NCBI GenBank assembly: GCA_963693365.1
Contig: CAVNZM010000009.1
Span: 4,154,001-4,218,000 of the forward strand
DNA from: Amoebidium appalachense
Lineage: Eukaryota > Ichthyosporea
DNA length: 64,000 nt
Direction of reading: 5' to 3'
Both the position numbers and the translations under genes were made by a program. Numbering within the stretch: the first letter of the stretch is position 1; each line of letters starts with the position of its first letter. Below the pieces are notes generated by a model. The model had not been told where the DNA came from and did not search any database. It saw nothing but the letters and a program-made list of their open reading frames with translations. Below are positions 31,650-40,299 of the stretch, one piece after another.

Positions 31650-31682
31650 GGTTGAGTGCCCTGTCATCCACAGAAAACCAGA

Positions 31683-33023
31683 TCACACCAACCGAATATC
31701 ATCCTCTCCGTAAACTTCCTTGAACGCATTTGAGACGCGTACATAGTCCGCGGCAAACATCTCCCGCTTGTTCCCAACAGCACACCTCACCGGCTTCAGT
31801 TGGTTCTGCACCAGCTTCTCGAACTGCTCGGCCTCCTTCTTGTTGCGGTGGGGCATGCACAGGATGATAAGCTCCTTCATGTCATGGGACCAGAGGTCAT
31901 ACTTGTAGCGTTCGAATAGAGAGTTCCCTGTGTGCCCAATCTTGATGTAGCCGTCGATGTGCAGTGCGTACACACATGCCCCTGCCGCCGCCTTGAGAGA
32001 CCACTCGAAGTTCAGCTGCCGCCAGGCCACAAAGTGCACATCCAGTCCCTTGAGCTCGGCCTTCATCTCGCGCACAGCCTTGACCATGGCAAGCGTGGAG
32101 TCGATACCCCGCTGGATTGTGTCCTGTTTGGCCTTCTCGGTACGCTCAGCCTCCTCGGCGCGCTTCACAGCGGCGAGCGCTTCGGGGTTGTCATTGGTAC
32201 AGAAATCGCGATGTACAGTAACCACAAAGTGGTGCAGCTGCTTCATGGCCGTGTCAAAATCAACCCCGGGTTTGAACCAGCGATCCGGATCGAGCATGGC
32301 ATCCAGTGTGCTTCGTTTGACCACTGCCGACTCTGCGTCCTCTTCTCGCTCACGCTTCCGGGATCCCTCGTCCATGTCGATGGTCACGGACTGAGTCTTG
32401 CATCCATCACCTCGTCCCTGGTCGGCAATGCGGATTAACTCGGGGAAGAAGTCCATCTGGCCCAGGTGCGACTTGACCATCACCCCGTCCCAGAACTGGC
32501 GCAGGTCGGGAAAGCAGTAGCGCAGAAAGGGGGCGGTCAGCTCGAAAGCCATCCAGGTGCCACGAAACATCTCGAGGATGGGTGTCAGGCCATGAGTTGC
32601 AAATGCACAGACAACAGAGTTATCGGGTTGAGAAACTGTAGGGAGCTTCTTGATGTTGGCATAACCCGACCGTATCAGCCAATCAGAGGAGAGTAGGGCC
32701 TCCCCTATTGTCCTCCCCTTGTTCATCAGCGATGCAACATCTTGAATCTTGCGGGCGTTATCCCTTTTCCAATCTATGGGATTCTTCTTGACCCCCGCCT
32801 CCTCCGCCCCCTTCACCGCCGAGTACCCCGCGTTGAAAAACACGTGCCCGTCGAACTTGCTGAGCCACGTGAGCACCCTCTGCCCGTCGGGCGCGTAGAA
32901 CGGGCGCACCCCGGGCCAGTCGGGCACGGACGAGGTGTCGACACGCGCCTCATTGCCAGGAGCGGGCTTCCAGGTGGGCCCGATGACGGGAGTGGAATAG
33001 GGCGGGGGGTTGTACCGTGCCAT
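31683..33023 (-). CDS. 446-aa BRO-like protein with C-terminal GIY-YIG/T5orf172 domain
   Basis: The N-terminal 215 residues are a domain I do not recognise (Pro-rich start; WLSKFDGHVFFNAGYSAVKG; ELTAPFLRYCFPDLRQFWDG). Then come a basic stretch with KREREED, a charged helix NPEALAAVKRAEEAERTEKAK that closely matches TPEALAAVKRAEECERTEEAK in the KilA-N gene at 28.1-29.2 kb, and the C-terminal domain at about 340-445. That domain reads ACVYALHIDGYIKIGHTGNSLFERY, a clear T5orf172-type GIY-YIG motif with the R of the following helix, then CMPHRNKKEAEQFEKLVQNQL. The frame is intact, with a TATA box 34 nt upstream. The shared linker shows that members of this cluster trade N-terminal domains on a common coiled-coil/nuclease tail. 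Confidence 0.7.
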   Translation of the reverse strand: MARYNPPPYSTPVIGPTWKPAPGNEARVDTSSVPDWPGVRPFYAPDGQRVLTWLSKFDGHVFFNAGYSAVKGAEEAGVKKNPIDWKRDNARKIQDVASLMNKGRTIGEALLSSDWLIRSGYANIKKLPTVSQPDNSVVCAFATHGLTPILEMFRGTWMAFELTAPFLRYCFPDLRQFWDGVMVKSHLGQMDFFPELIRIADQGRGDGCKTQSVTIDMDEGSRKREREEDAESAVVKRSTLDAMLDPDRWFKPGVDFDTAMKQLHHFVVTVHRDFCTNDNPEALAAVKRAEEAERTEKAKQDTIQRGIDSTLAMVKAVREMKAELKGLDVHFVAWRQLNFEWSLKAAAGACVYALHIDGYIKIGHTGNSLFERYKYDLWSHDMKELIILCMPHRNKKEAEQFEKLVQNQLKPVRCAVGNKREMFAADYVRVSNAFKEVYGEDDIRLV

Positions 33024-33056
33024 GGCGCAGGTGGTTTAGACTGGCGTTTGTCGCCC

Positions 33057-33064
33057 TTTTATAC
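33057..33064 (-). promoter_or_regulatory. TATA box (TATAAAAG on the minus strand)
   Basis: It lies 34 nt before ATG 33023 of the 446-aa BRO-like gene. Confidence 0.6.
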
Positions 33065-33109
33065 CTTCTGGTAGGGTGGTGGTCGTGTACCGGACACGAG
33101 GCAAGAAAA

Positions 33110-33260
33110 CAAACCCCCCAAAGCCCGAGGAGGAGAGTAGCGTGGGTGCTACTGTCCTCACTGAGGAGAGTAGCTCGTGAGGTATTGTCCTCCCCGAGGA
33201 GAGGCGCTCGTGAGCGCAGGTCCTCCTTTGGGGTCTACATAGAGGAGTAGGACCATCCCT
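33110..33260. repeat. Degenerate GAGGAGAGTAGC repeats
   Basis: Variants of GAGGAGAGTAGC(G/T)(C/T)G plus TACTGTCCTC recur at about 33130, 33160, 33190 and 33240, between the 446-aa gene's promoter and the small membrane-protein gene. Confidence 0.5.
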
Positions 33261-33273
33261 ACTGTCCCATTCT

Positions 33274-33531
33274 CTACAAACCCCCCTTTGTGATTTCCAG
33301 CGCCAGGATCAGCAGCAGCAGCAGCACGATGAAGTCAAGGCGCCTGAGCACGGGGTCACGAGAGAACCAGCGCCCCCCGGGCTGGGTAGCCCCACGTAGG
33401 TAGCCTATGCCTGGACCACCGTGTGTGCGCGCCACGCGGCCTGGATGCCGCTGCACGTCGGTGGTGATTGGCGGGAACAGGGCGTCCAAGGGATTCTCCA
33501 CGTTGAAGTTGACCGAGTTGTACAGACTCAT
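33274..33531 (-). CDS. Small C-terminally anchored membrane protein, 85 aa
   Basis: Start chosen at ATG 33531 (MSLYNSVNFNVENPLDALFP), 3 nt after the stop of the upstream U-box-like gene; the open frame further upstream overlaps that gene. A soluble, Gly/Arg-rich 60-residue part precedes a membrane helix (LDFIVLLLLLILALEI) and ends in TKGGL. It looks like a tail-anchored virion or membrane protein, of the kind common in nucleocytovirus inner membranes. No family recognised. Next to a series of structural-looking small genes. Confidence 0.55.
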   Translation of the reverse strand: MSLYNSVNFNVENPLDALFPPITTDVQRHPGRVARTHGGPGIGYLRGATQPGGRWFSRDPVLRRLDFIVLLLLLILALEITKGGL

Positions 33532-33533
33532 TG

Positions 33534-34421
33534 CTACAAGCGCCGTGCAAAATCTGCGAGAGTGCCCGAAGCCACATGGACAATGACCTCGTTTTGCCGG
33601 CCCTGGATCCACACGCCCTCCGTGACCTGCTGCGGGGGCGGCATACCGCGATCAAGCAGCTGGCCCTGCACGCGCACGGTCTCGCTGCGCAGCCAGGTCA
33701 CGGTGGCGGATGGGTGGGTGGCGGCTGCCTCGTCGAGCATCTCCTGCAGTCGCCGGATGTTGGTCTGGACCTCGAGCCGGTAGCGGCTGCCCTGGTTGCA
33801 GATGCTGCGGAACTCGTCGAACAGCCGCGACAGAGAGATGTGGGCCTCAACGGACACGTTTGAGTAGGGGTCAGCTGCGTGCAGGCGCTGCAGCTGTTCG
33901 GCCATTCGGTTCACCAGGTCGGCAAGCATGCGATCCACAAGCACCATCGCGTCGTGCTCGATCACGGCGGCCATCTTGGTGCGCGTGAGGTTCTCGGTGC
34001 GCAGACGCACACACAGCGCAAACGCAAAGCCGGTGCGCTGGTCCAGGCGCGCGAGCTCGGTCGCAGTAAAGGGGGTGTTGGCAAACGGGTCACGGAGGTT
34101 GCCGGTCTTGCTGATGTAGTCGGCCAGGGTGGCCGCATCGCATCCGTAGACGTGGCCAGCCCGTGTGTACCTGAAGCAGTCGCGGGGTAGCGGCTCCAGA
34201 GAGAAGGGGTCGGTGTCGTTGGTAAGGTTTGGTGGGCGTCTGCGCAAGAAGTCCAAGACACGGAAAACACGCAGGAATAGCAAATGCAGGGCGGGCACGG
34301 CCTGCACAATAGCCACAAGTTCGGCATGCCGCTTGTGTGTGGGCAGGGCAAAGCCACCGTAGCGTCTGGCGATATAGCAGATCATCTCCTTACGCACGTT
34401 TGCAAGCCTCTCCTCCGCCAT
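33534..34421 (-). CDS. U-box/RING-like protein, about 295 aa
   Basis: The segment from about residue 70 to 125 (DPFSLEPLPRDCFRYTRAGH, then YGCDAATLADYISKTGNLRDPF and FTATELARL) has the U-box layout: a DP.(S/T)LEP opening, a hydrophobic strand, a Tyr/Asp helix, then DP..NTPFT. It lacks the Cys/His pairs of a RING. U-boxes recruit E2 ubiquitin enzymes, so it may redirect host ubiquitination. The remainder is helical with no clear motif. Start chosen at ATG 34421 (MAEERLANVRKEM) because the longer start at 34463 overlaps the preceding gene. The frame is intact. The resemblance is by pattern only. Confidence 0.5.
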   Translation of the reverse strand: MAEERLANVRKEMICYIARRYGGFALPTHKRHAELVAIVQAVPALHLLFLRVFRVLDFLRRRPPNLTNDTDPFSLEPLPRDCFRYTRAGHVYGCDAATLADYISKTGNLRDPFANTPFTATELARLDQRTGFAFALCVRLRTENLTRTKMAAVIEHDAMVLVDRMLADLVNRMAEQLQRLHAADPYSNVSVEAHISLSRLFDEFRSICNQGSRYRLEVQTNIRRLQEMLDEAAATHPSATVTWLRSETVRVQGQLLDRGMPPPQQVTEGVWIQGRQNEVIVHVASGTLADFARRL

Positions 34422-34443
34422 ACCAGCACGCGCGAATAATCGA

Positions 34444-34665
34444 TCAGAGCCTGGAGCCCACAAACACGTCGATGTCGTGCCGGGAGAACGGCCTGTTTCT
34501 GTAGCGGCGTGTCAGCTCGGCCTCCAGTCTGCGAGTGGTGGTGACATCCACCCTGCTGCGGCTTTTATACTTACGCATTACGGCGTTGAAAACACGCTGG
34601 AGGTTGCGGTTGCCAGTCAGGCGCAGGAGCCCGAACCGTCTGAGTTTGCGCTTAGCCAGGGGCAT
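34444..34665 (-). CDS. Small very basic protein, 73 aa
   Basis: Starts at ATG 34665 (MPLAKRKLRRFGLLRLTGNR), which overlaps the last codons of the upstream repeat protein's alternative frame (stop at 34652), a tight viral-style overlap. About 30 percent Lys/Arg and no acidic cluster; predicted helical. It may be a core or DNA-binding peptide. No family recognised. Confidence 0.45.
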   Translation of the reverse strand: MPLAKRKLRRFGLLRLTGNRNLQRVFNAVMRKYKSRSRVDVTTTRRLEAELTRRYRNRPFSRHDIDVFVGSRL

Positions 34666-35474
34666 AGTGCCAGCCCCAATTATTTGCAGGCGAGGACATC
34701 TGCAACTGAGGGTTTGGGAACGGCAGCTCGGGCGGCTGTGCCTGGTAGGCATACGACGGCTGCGCGTGGTAGGCAATAGCCCAGGCGGACCTTGCGGCCG
34801 CCTGAGAGGAAAACTCCTGATCCTGCACGGTTACACCAGGCCTCAGATGGGACCTGTCGGTATTGATTGATGGGCGGGACCCCAACTTGTTCCGAAGGGA
34901 CGTAGGTCATCTGTTGAAGCGGGAATCCGGGGCTGGGAAGCCGGCGCTTTGGCGAAATCCAACGCAGGTTCGACGGTGCCGCGTAGGCAACACCCATCTG
35001 GGGCTTTGGCAAAATCCTACGCAGGTTTGACGGTGCCGCGTAGGCAGCACCCATTACGCTGGGGCTTTGACTCTGCTCCGTGGGTTGCTGCTTATGCCTA
35101 CGAGCATTTACCCCGTCGGACGAGTCCATATCCCGCTTGCGCTTCTTTGATATGGGTGGCGGCGGGGCGGGCTCCCCCACCATGCTCGCTGGGGTAGGGG
35201 GGTTGAACTGGTCAAACCCAGTACGTATCAGACTGGAGGGCTGTATAGGCCTACGAACGTCCACCTGGCCCGAAGAGTCCATGATCCGCTTGCGCTTCTT
35301 TGATTGCCGTAGCAGCGGAGCGGGCTCCCCCACCATGCTCGCTGGGGTAGGGGGGTTGAACTGGTCAAACCCATTGTGCACCGGGTTGGAAGTCTGGTCC
35401 ACGCTCATCGGGCTTGAGTCCACGTCCATGCTCGCTGGGCTCGCGGGGGGAAACTGGTCAAATCCATCACGCAT
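34652..35474 (-). CDS. Repeat protein with FDQFNPPTPASM units and NLS motifs, likely frameshifted end
   Basis: From ATG 35474 the product carries two near-identical repeats, GFDQFNPPTPASMVGEPAP followed by SKKRKR.MDSS, plus a third partial start. Each unit contains a KKRKR nuclear-localisation-like patch. A second repeat type, MG(A/V)AYAAPSNLRRI, follows. The open frame ends at 34680 in Cys/Arg-rich sequence. A different frame from about 34885 to TAA 34652 (Tyr/Gln/Ala/Pro-rich, ending NNWGWHYAPG) continues the protein's style better and abuts the next gene, so a one-base shift near 34880 is likely. The starting ATG lies 18 nt after the transposase stop, whose own tail (DPFNTPTPDPM) carries the same motif. 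Confidence 0.45.
35160..35460. repeat. In-gene tandem repeats of about 150 bp
   Basis: The block GGGCTCCCCCACCATGCTCG and following bases to GGTCAAACCCA occurs at about 35170-35222 and 35321-35374, with a third weaker copy at 35425-35470. These units encode the FDQFNPPTPASM repeats on the minus strand. Confidence 0.8.
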
Positions 35475-35492
35475 TAGACTGGAAGTCTGGTC

Positions 35493-37707
35493 TTAGCTCA
35501 TCGGGTCTGGGGTCGGAGTGTTGAACGGGTCCATAGGCTGGTCGATTTCCATGGGTGTTGTGGGATGTTGAGCAGCAACAGCAGGGATATCAGTTCCCGC
35601 TTGAAGTGGAACTTCTTCGTTGGGTACCCGTCCTGGATGGGAAGAACCGGGTATGTCGGCGCCTTTCTCCTTAGCGGTGTCCTTTTGTTTCGCGCGCTTT
35701 TCGTAGATTGATGCGAACAGACCATCAAACTCGGCAGGGTTTGGGGTCTGCACACGGGCTCTACGCAGATCGTTGAGCTGATCGCGGGTGGTGAAGCTCT
35801 CTTGAAGCTCGGCCTTCAGCTCGTTGTTAAGGGCGCCCAGCACAGCCCTTGCACGTATGCGAGCAGCCGCAAGGACATCCGCGTTCTGCGACAGCGACTC
35901 CGGAAGCACGGGCATGGCGGGATCTTCGAGCTTGGCCGGCTTGTGCTTTGCAGGGCGTTGCGTGGCCACCAGCTCCTTACGCTGCCAGGCCTTGGGGTCG
36001 GTGCTGAAGAGCTCCCACCGTTGGTCGCTAACGGAAGGGGCAACGCGCGCGTAAGCACGCACCAAATCGTCCGAGCCGTGGCCCCTGGACAAGGTGTCCG
36101 TCACGGACGCGCGGCCTGTAGGCGTGAGCCGCCACAGCGCGCCTGCATGGGTGATGAAGCATGCGGGGTTCTGCAGTATGCTGTCGCGCAGGCGGCGTAG
36201 CTGGAAGAGGGGCCAGTTGGGGTTGTCGGGCCACTTGAGGGGCTTGTCCTGTGGGTTCGTAACCTTAAGTACGCGCGTGTAGATGGTCCCCTCGGGGGCG
36301 AAGAAGCCCATGCGGTCCTTGCGGATGTTTGCATTGCGGGTGATGTTGACTGGCAGGCCGTACCCGCACTTTTTCAACCAGTTGACGACATAGTCCGGGT
36401 TTTGCTCGATCAGGGCGCAGCCGTCCTGGATCAGCTTGCGCAGGTGGTAGTAGGTTTTGGGATAGTGGGCGCGCACATGCTGCTTGACGAACCCGATAGC
36501 CAACTCGGCAATGTTGTATTTGGAGTTGTACGGCGGCAGCCACTGGAACCGCCAGCGCTTGCGCACGGCCAGCTGCTTGATTTTGTCTTTGTTTTCCTCG
36601 GTGTTGTGCACGGGGGCATTGTCCATGCACAGAATGGCACCGTCGGTGCGGGGATCGGCGGCCAACACATGCTCAAGAAAGACACAGAAAGTACGCCCGT
36701 CGAGCTCGTCCGGAACCAGCTCCTTCTTCGAGAGCGGGGCCTCTCGCTCCCGGCCGTTTGGAGCAAGATGCCGGTAGTTGAACAAAGGGTCGTCCGAGGG
36801 CCGTGGGCTGAGGATCAGGTACTTAACAACGGCACGCATGGATCCGTCACTTTCCGGCTTGGGAAACCCCACGGCTATCAACAGCTTGGTGCCTATGCCG
36901 CGAAGCTTGGGCTTGGGCGTCTTGTGGTGCGAGCCGCGGTGGCCCCACACACGCCCTGGCGTCTCGTCAAGGTACACGGAGGCCTCGTCAAGGAACACAA
37001 GGTTCCGGCGGCTGTCCTGTAGGTACGGCAGACGCTCAACCTCAAAGTACTGCGTGGCGGCGGCTACGGACCGCACAAAGGTGTTGGTGGGGTCGCCCTC
37101 GCCGCGACGGTACGTCAGCCCGAGGCGCCTGCGCCACTTGTTGAGCGTGGACACTGCCACGGTCATGCGCTCGGCCTCGGAAAGCCCCGGGACGGCGTTG
37201 TAGGCGGCGATGAGCTTCTCGCTGGTCAGGCTGGGCACCTTCGTGGTGAGCTCGTACAGCACGATCTTTTGCACGTCCGTCAGCTTTGTCGACTTCTCGT
37301 TTGCCCTTCCAAGGTTGAAGCCCTGGCGGCTTCCAAGCTCACCGTGCTTAATTGCATGCGAAATGACCCGGCGCACCGTCTGTGGGCTTATCTTCAGCCG
37401 TTGCGCAATGACGGTAGCCTTCTCGTCCCGAAGGTGCCCCAGCAGGATGGCGTCGCGAATGTCTTGCGTGTACGCCTTTCCGCGCCCCAGTCGCCCGACG
37501 GGCTGCTGGGCCGTTGTCAGTGTGTGCACTTCGATTTCAGCAGGCGGGGCCTTTGCAAGCGGCTTCTCTGCGTACCAATGTCCCCCCTGCACCAGCAGCA
37601 GCCGGGCTCCATCGGGGCCCTCTACCCAGATGGCCCCCTCTGTTGAGTCTGGCCCGCCATGGGAGACCGTGTTGTCGGGGAGAATGCCCAGGGTGAAGGG
37701 GGTCTTG
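35493..37707 (-). CDS. IS630/Tc1-mariner-type DDE transposase (integrase), frame entered by a shift
   Basis: Cut-and-paste transposase probably used for viral integration. Numbering from a GTG at 37592: residues 40-85 hold an HTH (IRDAILLGHLRDEKATVIAQ, SPQTVRRVI). The RNase-H-like core has NLVFLDEASVYLDE with D202, AILCMDNAPVHN with D324 and PPYNSKYNIAELAIGFVKQH with E363, all intact. Further domains follow to residue 699, ending DPFNTPTPDPMS. No ATG lies near the natural N-terminus: the frame opens directly after a TAA at about 37708, and its first residues (HKTPFTLGILPDN) continue the upstream large gene one base out of frame. A G5 run at 37698-37702 is the likely slip. So it was either the C-terminal half of a fusion of about 1,300 aa or starts internally. 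Length is far above the 340 aa of typical Tc1 proteins. Confidence 0.75.
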
Positions 37708-39408
37708 TGACCTTACGGTGCCCCGGGTCGGTAGGGGTTCGTAGACAACTGAGCGGACCGGCGATGAGCTGTCCGGTGCCTCGACATTGAGCAGGTCACC
37801 TGTGGACTCCAGGGGTTTCATACGCTGGCGCTCTAGCTGGTACAACGCAAGCGGGGATCGCCCGTCTGGGGGTTGCGGGTAGAACCCAACAAAGGTGGCA
37901 TTGGACTTGTAGACAACAGGCCTGCCCGTGTGCTCCACAACGTGCATGGCAACAAACATTGTGCGGGGCACGTAACGGTCAAGCCGCAACACGAGGTACG
38001 TGAGGGGCCGGAAGTGGTTCGATATGTTTGGATCCACAAACACAATCCCGCACACTGAATCGGTGATGTCGGTGGTTGTGTTTACGGCAGCAGTCGGCTG
38101 CCGGGGCTTCCCAGCGGTGTACAGCCCTGAAAGCTGCTCCCGCTTACGCGCGGCCCATGCGGCGACGGCCGTGCGTGCGTTTTCTGTTGACACGCCCAGT
38201 GCATGCGCAACTGTTGCGAGCTCCTGGGCGGTCCAGTCTGCGGTGGTAGGCGCAGGTCCCTCTGCCCTCCGTCTAGTGGAAACTGCACCAATGATGCGTC
38301 TGCGGACGTCGTCGTAGCCCTGCCGGACCTTCCCTTCCCCTCCGCTGGTGCTCTTTTTCACCTCGTCAAAGAAACGGTTGTGCATCTCGAACTCCTTCTC
38401 GCTTGCGCGGGTTTCACCTGGCCGAGGCCGTCCCCTAGCGAGCTGAAGACCTCTTGCATTTTCCAGCGGCAGATCAGTATCTTTAGCGAGTGCTTCGAGG
38501 ATGGGCTTCGCCCGCCCGTAGAACTCCTGCTGTGAAAGATCGCTGGCGACGCTCATGGTCAGGTCCTTGAGGGCCTGCCGCATGGTTTCGCGGTCTGCAC
38601 CTGATGCGCGCAGCTCACGGGCCAACTTCGCGCGCTCGGCTATCAAGGTCTGAAGCGCGTGTTTGTAGGGGTAGGCACGCTCGTCGTCCGGGCGGTCGAC
38701 CCCTTCCACGAATTCAGGTCGGGGAAGCCCGGGCACCATCAGGGCCAGGGCCTCGAGCATGTTGGCGTCCCCGGCATCCTCTGACTGCTCGACTCTGTCT
38801 TCTTTTTTTTGCATGGCGGCATTCGTTTTCCGTATGCTTTGCCCTTCTAGTCGCTGAGCCTCAGCAGGCGCAGCGTACGCCATTCGCATGCGCTCCGGAT
38901 GGTCTGGCCGGGCAGGCTGACGGCCAGGGTGGTTTTTCCATGCCTTGGTAAACAGGGATTGACCAGTCGAATCTGTTACACCCTCAAGCTTGACTAGGCG
39001 AGGTGTGGTTGTGCGCACATACACCTTGTCCAGGACTCCCTGGACAACTTCGGCGGTTTTTCGGTCCTCGTCTGGAGGGCCGGGAGATGTGGCAAGATCT
39101 TTCCCCGCAAGCTCCTCCCACCATGTTGCGGATTGGGGAAGCGGTGGGGCGGACGAGGCTGGTGCGTACATGGGGTCGCGGATGCGGAACCGTAGATTCA
39201 GGCCGCTGTCCCTTGCCTGTTTGTCAGTGCCCGTGTTGTAGGACGGGTGCTGCCGATCTTGGACGAGCTGTGCGAGGGGAAAGGGCAGGTCGGCCAGAGG
39301 TTCAAGATAGAAGCGGCCGGGATACTCGGCACTTGGCCAGGCCTGGGCCACGACTTTATTGGACTGGGTGTCCAGTACAATATATCCCGGCGTACGTGAC
39401 CGGTCCAT
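37537..39408 (-). CDS. Large unknown protein, N-terminal partner of the transposase
   Basis: Family not recognised. Start chosen at ATG 39408 (MDRSRTPGYIVLDTQSNKVV), 20 nt after the PCNA stop; the frame further upstream overlaps PCNA. Parts in order: a beta-rich N-terminal 75 residues, a Pro-rich linker, a charged helical middle (KHALQTLIAERAKLARELRA), a second helical region with HALGVSTENARTAVAAWAARKR, and a beta domain (SVCGIVFVDPNISNHFRPLTY to SVVYEPLPTRG). After about 37705 the frame is probably wrong (Pro/Arg/Gly-rich to 37537), and its natural continuation is the transposase frame. If joined, this would be a multidomain integrase or a virion protein fused to one. Confidence 0.5.
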   Translation of the reverse strand: MDRSRTPGYIVLDTQSNKVVAQAWPSAEYPGRFYLEPLADLPFPLAQLVQDRQHPSYNTGTDKQARDSGLNLRFRIRDPMYAPASSAPPLPQSATWWEELAGKDLATSPGPPDEDRKTAEVVQGVLDKVYVRTTTPRLVKLEGVTDSTGQSLFTKAWKNHPGRQPARPDHPERMRMAYAAPAEAQRLEGQSIRKTNAAMQKKEDRVEQSEDAGDANMLEALALMVPGLPRPEFVEGVDRPDDERAYPYKHALQTLIAERAKLARELRASGADRETMRQALKDLTMSVASDLSQQEFYGRAKPILEALAKDTDLPLENARGLQLARGRPRPGETRASEKEFEMHNRFFDEVKKSTSGGEGKVRQGYDDVRRRIIGAVSTRRRAEGPAPTTADWTAQELATVAHALGVSTENARTAVAAWAARKREQLSGLYTAGKPRQPTAAVNTTTDITDSVCGIVFVDPNISNHFRPLTYLVLRLDRYVPRTMFVAMHVVEHTGRPVVYKSNATFVGFYPQPPDGRSPLALYQLERQRMKPLESTGDLLNVEAPDSSSPVRSVVYEPLPTRGTVRSQDPLHPGHSPRQHGLPWRARLNRGGHLGRGPRWSPAAAGAGGTLVRREAACKGPAC

Positions 39409-39427
39409 GCACCAGGCACGGAAAATT

Positions 39428-40210
39428 TCAAATCGGGCAGAGATGGAAGGCGAGGACACCCAAGTCACTGACGGCGTACTCGAAGCGTATGAGCTTATTG
39501 CTGGACATGTGTATCCTGACGTAGCTGCTGACACACGCCCCCTTGCAGAACGCGCTTAGGTACTTGACCATGAACTGGGCCTTGACCTTCTCTGCCGGCA
39601 CCCTCTTGAACTCCACACCCGTCGCCTTCCCCCTCCGAATCTTGAGCGCGTCCTCTCCCTTTTCAGGGATGTCGATCCTGCACTTGCCCAGCGCTCCAAG
39701 CGCACGTAGGCGCAGCGTGCGGTCAGCGACAGTAATCTTTACAACGTTGGACACGGCCTGAATGTCGCGCAGGTAGCGTGCAAGCTCCTGTGCGTCGATA
39801 ATGAAAATGCAGTCGTAGTCGAGCAAGGGGGCGTCGAGAATAGGGCGGACCTCCTTGACCAGGGTCATGTTGTACACAATGCAGCTGCTGTCGTCAGTGG
39901 TCTCCATTTTGACCTGCAGTGTGTCGTCGGTGGCGGTGAAGGCGATGCTGTTGAATCGGTGGGCGGCGGCGTTTTTGACAATCTTGTACAGGTTCTGGAT
40001 CTCAAAGGTGGCGGTAACATCTTCGGAAACGTCAAAGATCTCGAAGTCGGGATTCAACTTCATGTAGACGTACGCCTTTTTGGCATTGTCGACAGCGGGC
40101 AGCACAAAGCCCTCCTTTGCACTAAAAAGCACGGTGACCTCCCCGAGTATGTCCTTGACGCTGTCAATTGCGCATTTGAATGTGTTGACTTGTACTGTTT
40201 TGACGAGCAT
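39428..40210 (-). CDS. PCNA: PCNA sliding clamp
   Basis: Trimeric ring that tethers polymerase, ligase and nucleases to DNA. 260 aa, the usual length. Landmarks: MLVKTVQVNTFKCAIDSVKD start; helix-strand order of two clamp domains; SIAFTATDDTLQVKMETTDD; a linker region near VRPILDAPLLDYDCIFIIDA; AQELARYLRDIQAVSNVVKITV; and a C-terminal FCKGACVSSYVRIHMSSNKLIRFEY followed by VSDLGVLAFHLCPI, matching the clamp's LS..VP..VEY...GYL.YYLAP end. Start set at ATG 40210 because a TATA box (40255-40248) lies inside the longer open frame. The frame is intact. With helicase and ligase also present but no polymerase, it presumably loads a host enzyme onto viral DNA. Confidence 0.9.
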   Translation of the reverse strand: MLVKTVQVNTFKCAIDSVKDILGEVTVLFSAKEGFVLPAVDNAKKAYVYMKLNPDFEIFDVSEDVTATFEIQNLYKIVKNAAAHRFNSIAFTATDDTLQVKMETTDDSSCIVYNMTLVKEVRPILDAPLLDYDCIFIIDAQELARYLRDIQAVSNVVKITVADRTLRLRALGALGKCRIDIPEKGEDALKIRRGKATGVEFKRVPAEKVKAQFMVKYLSAFCKGACVSSYVRIHMSSNKLIRFEYAVSDLGVLAFHLCPI

Positions 40211-40247
40211 GATGGGGCGACTGGCGCCTGACGAGCCGGCAATGCCG

Positions 40248-40255
40248 TTTTTATA
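40248..40255 (-). promoter_or_regulatory. TATA box of PCNA gene (TATAAAAA, minus strand)
   Basis: It lies 38 nt before ATG 40210 and decides the start, since a longer in-frame ATG at 40294 would lie upstream of it. Confidence 0.65.
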
Positions 40256-40299
40256 CCCTTGGGGGCCGGGGGGTTGGGGCTTTTTTCTATACACCCGGT

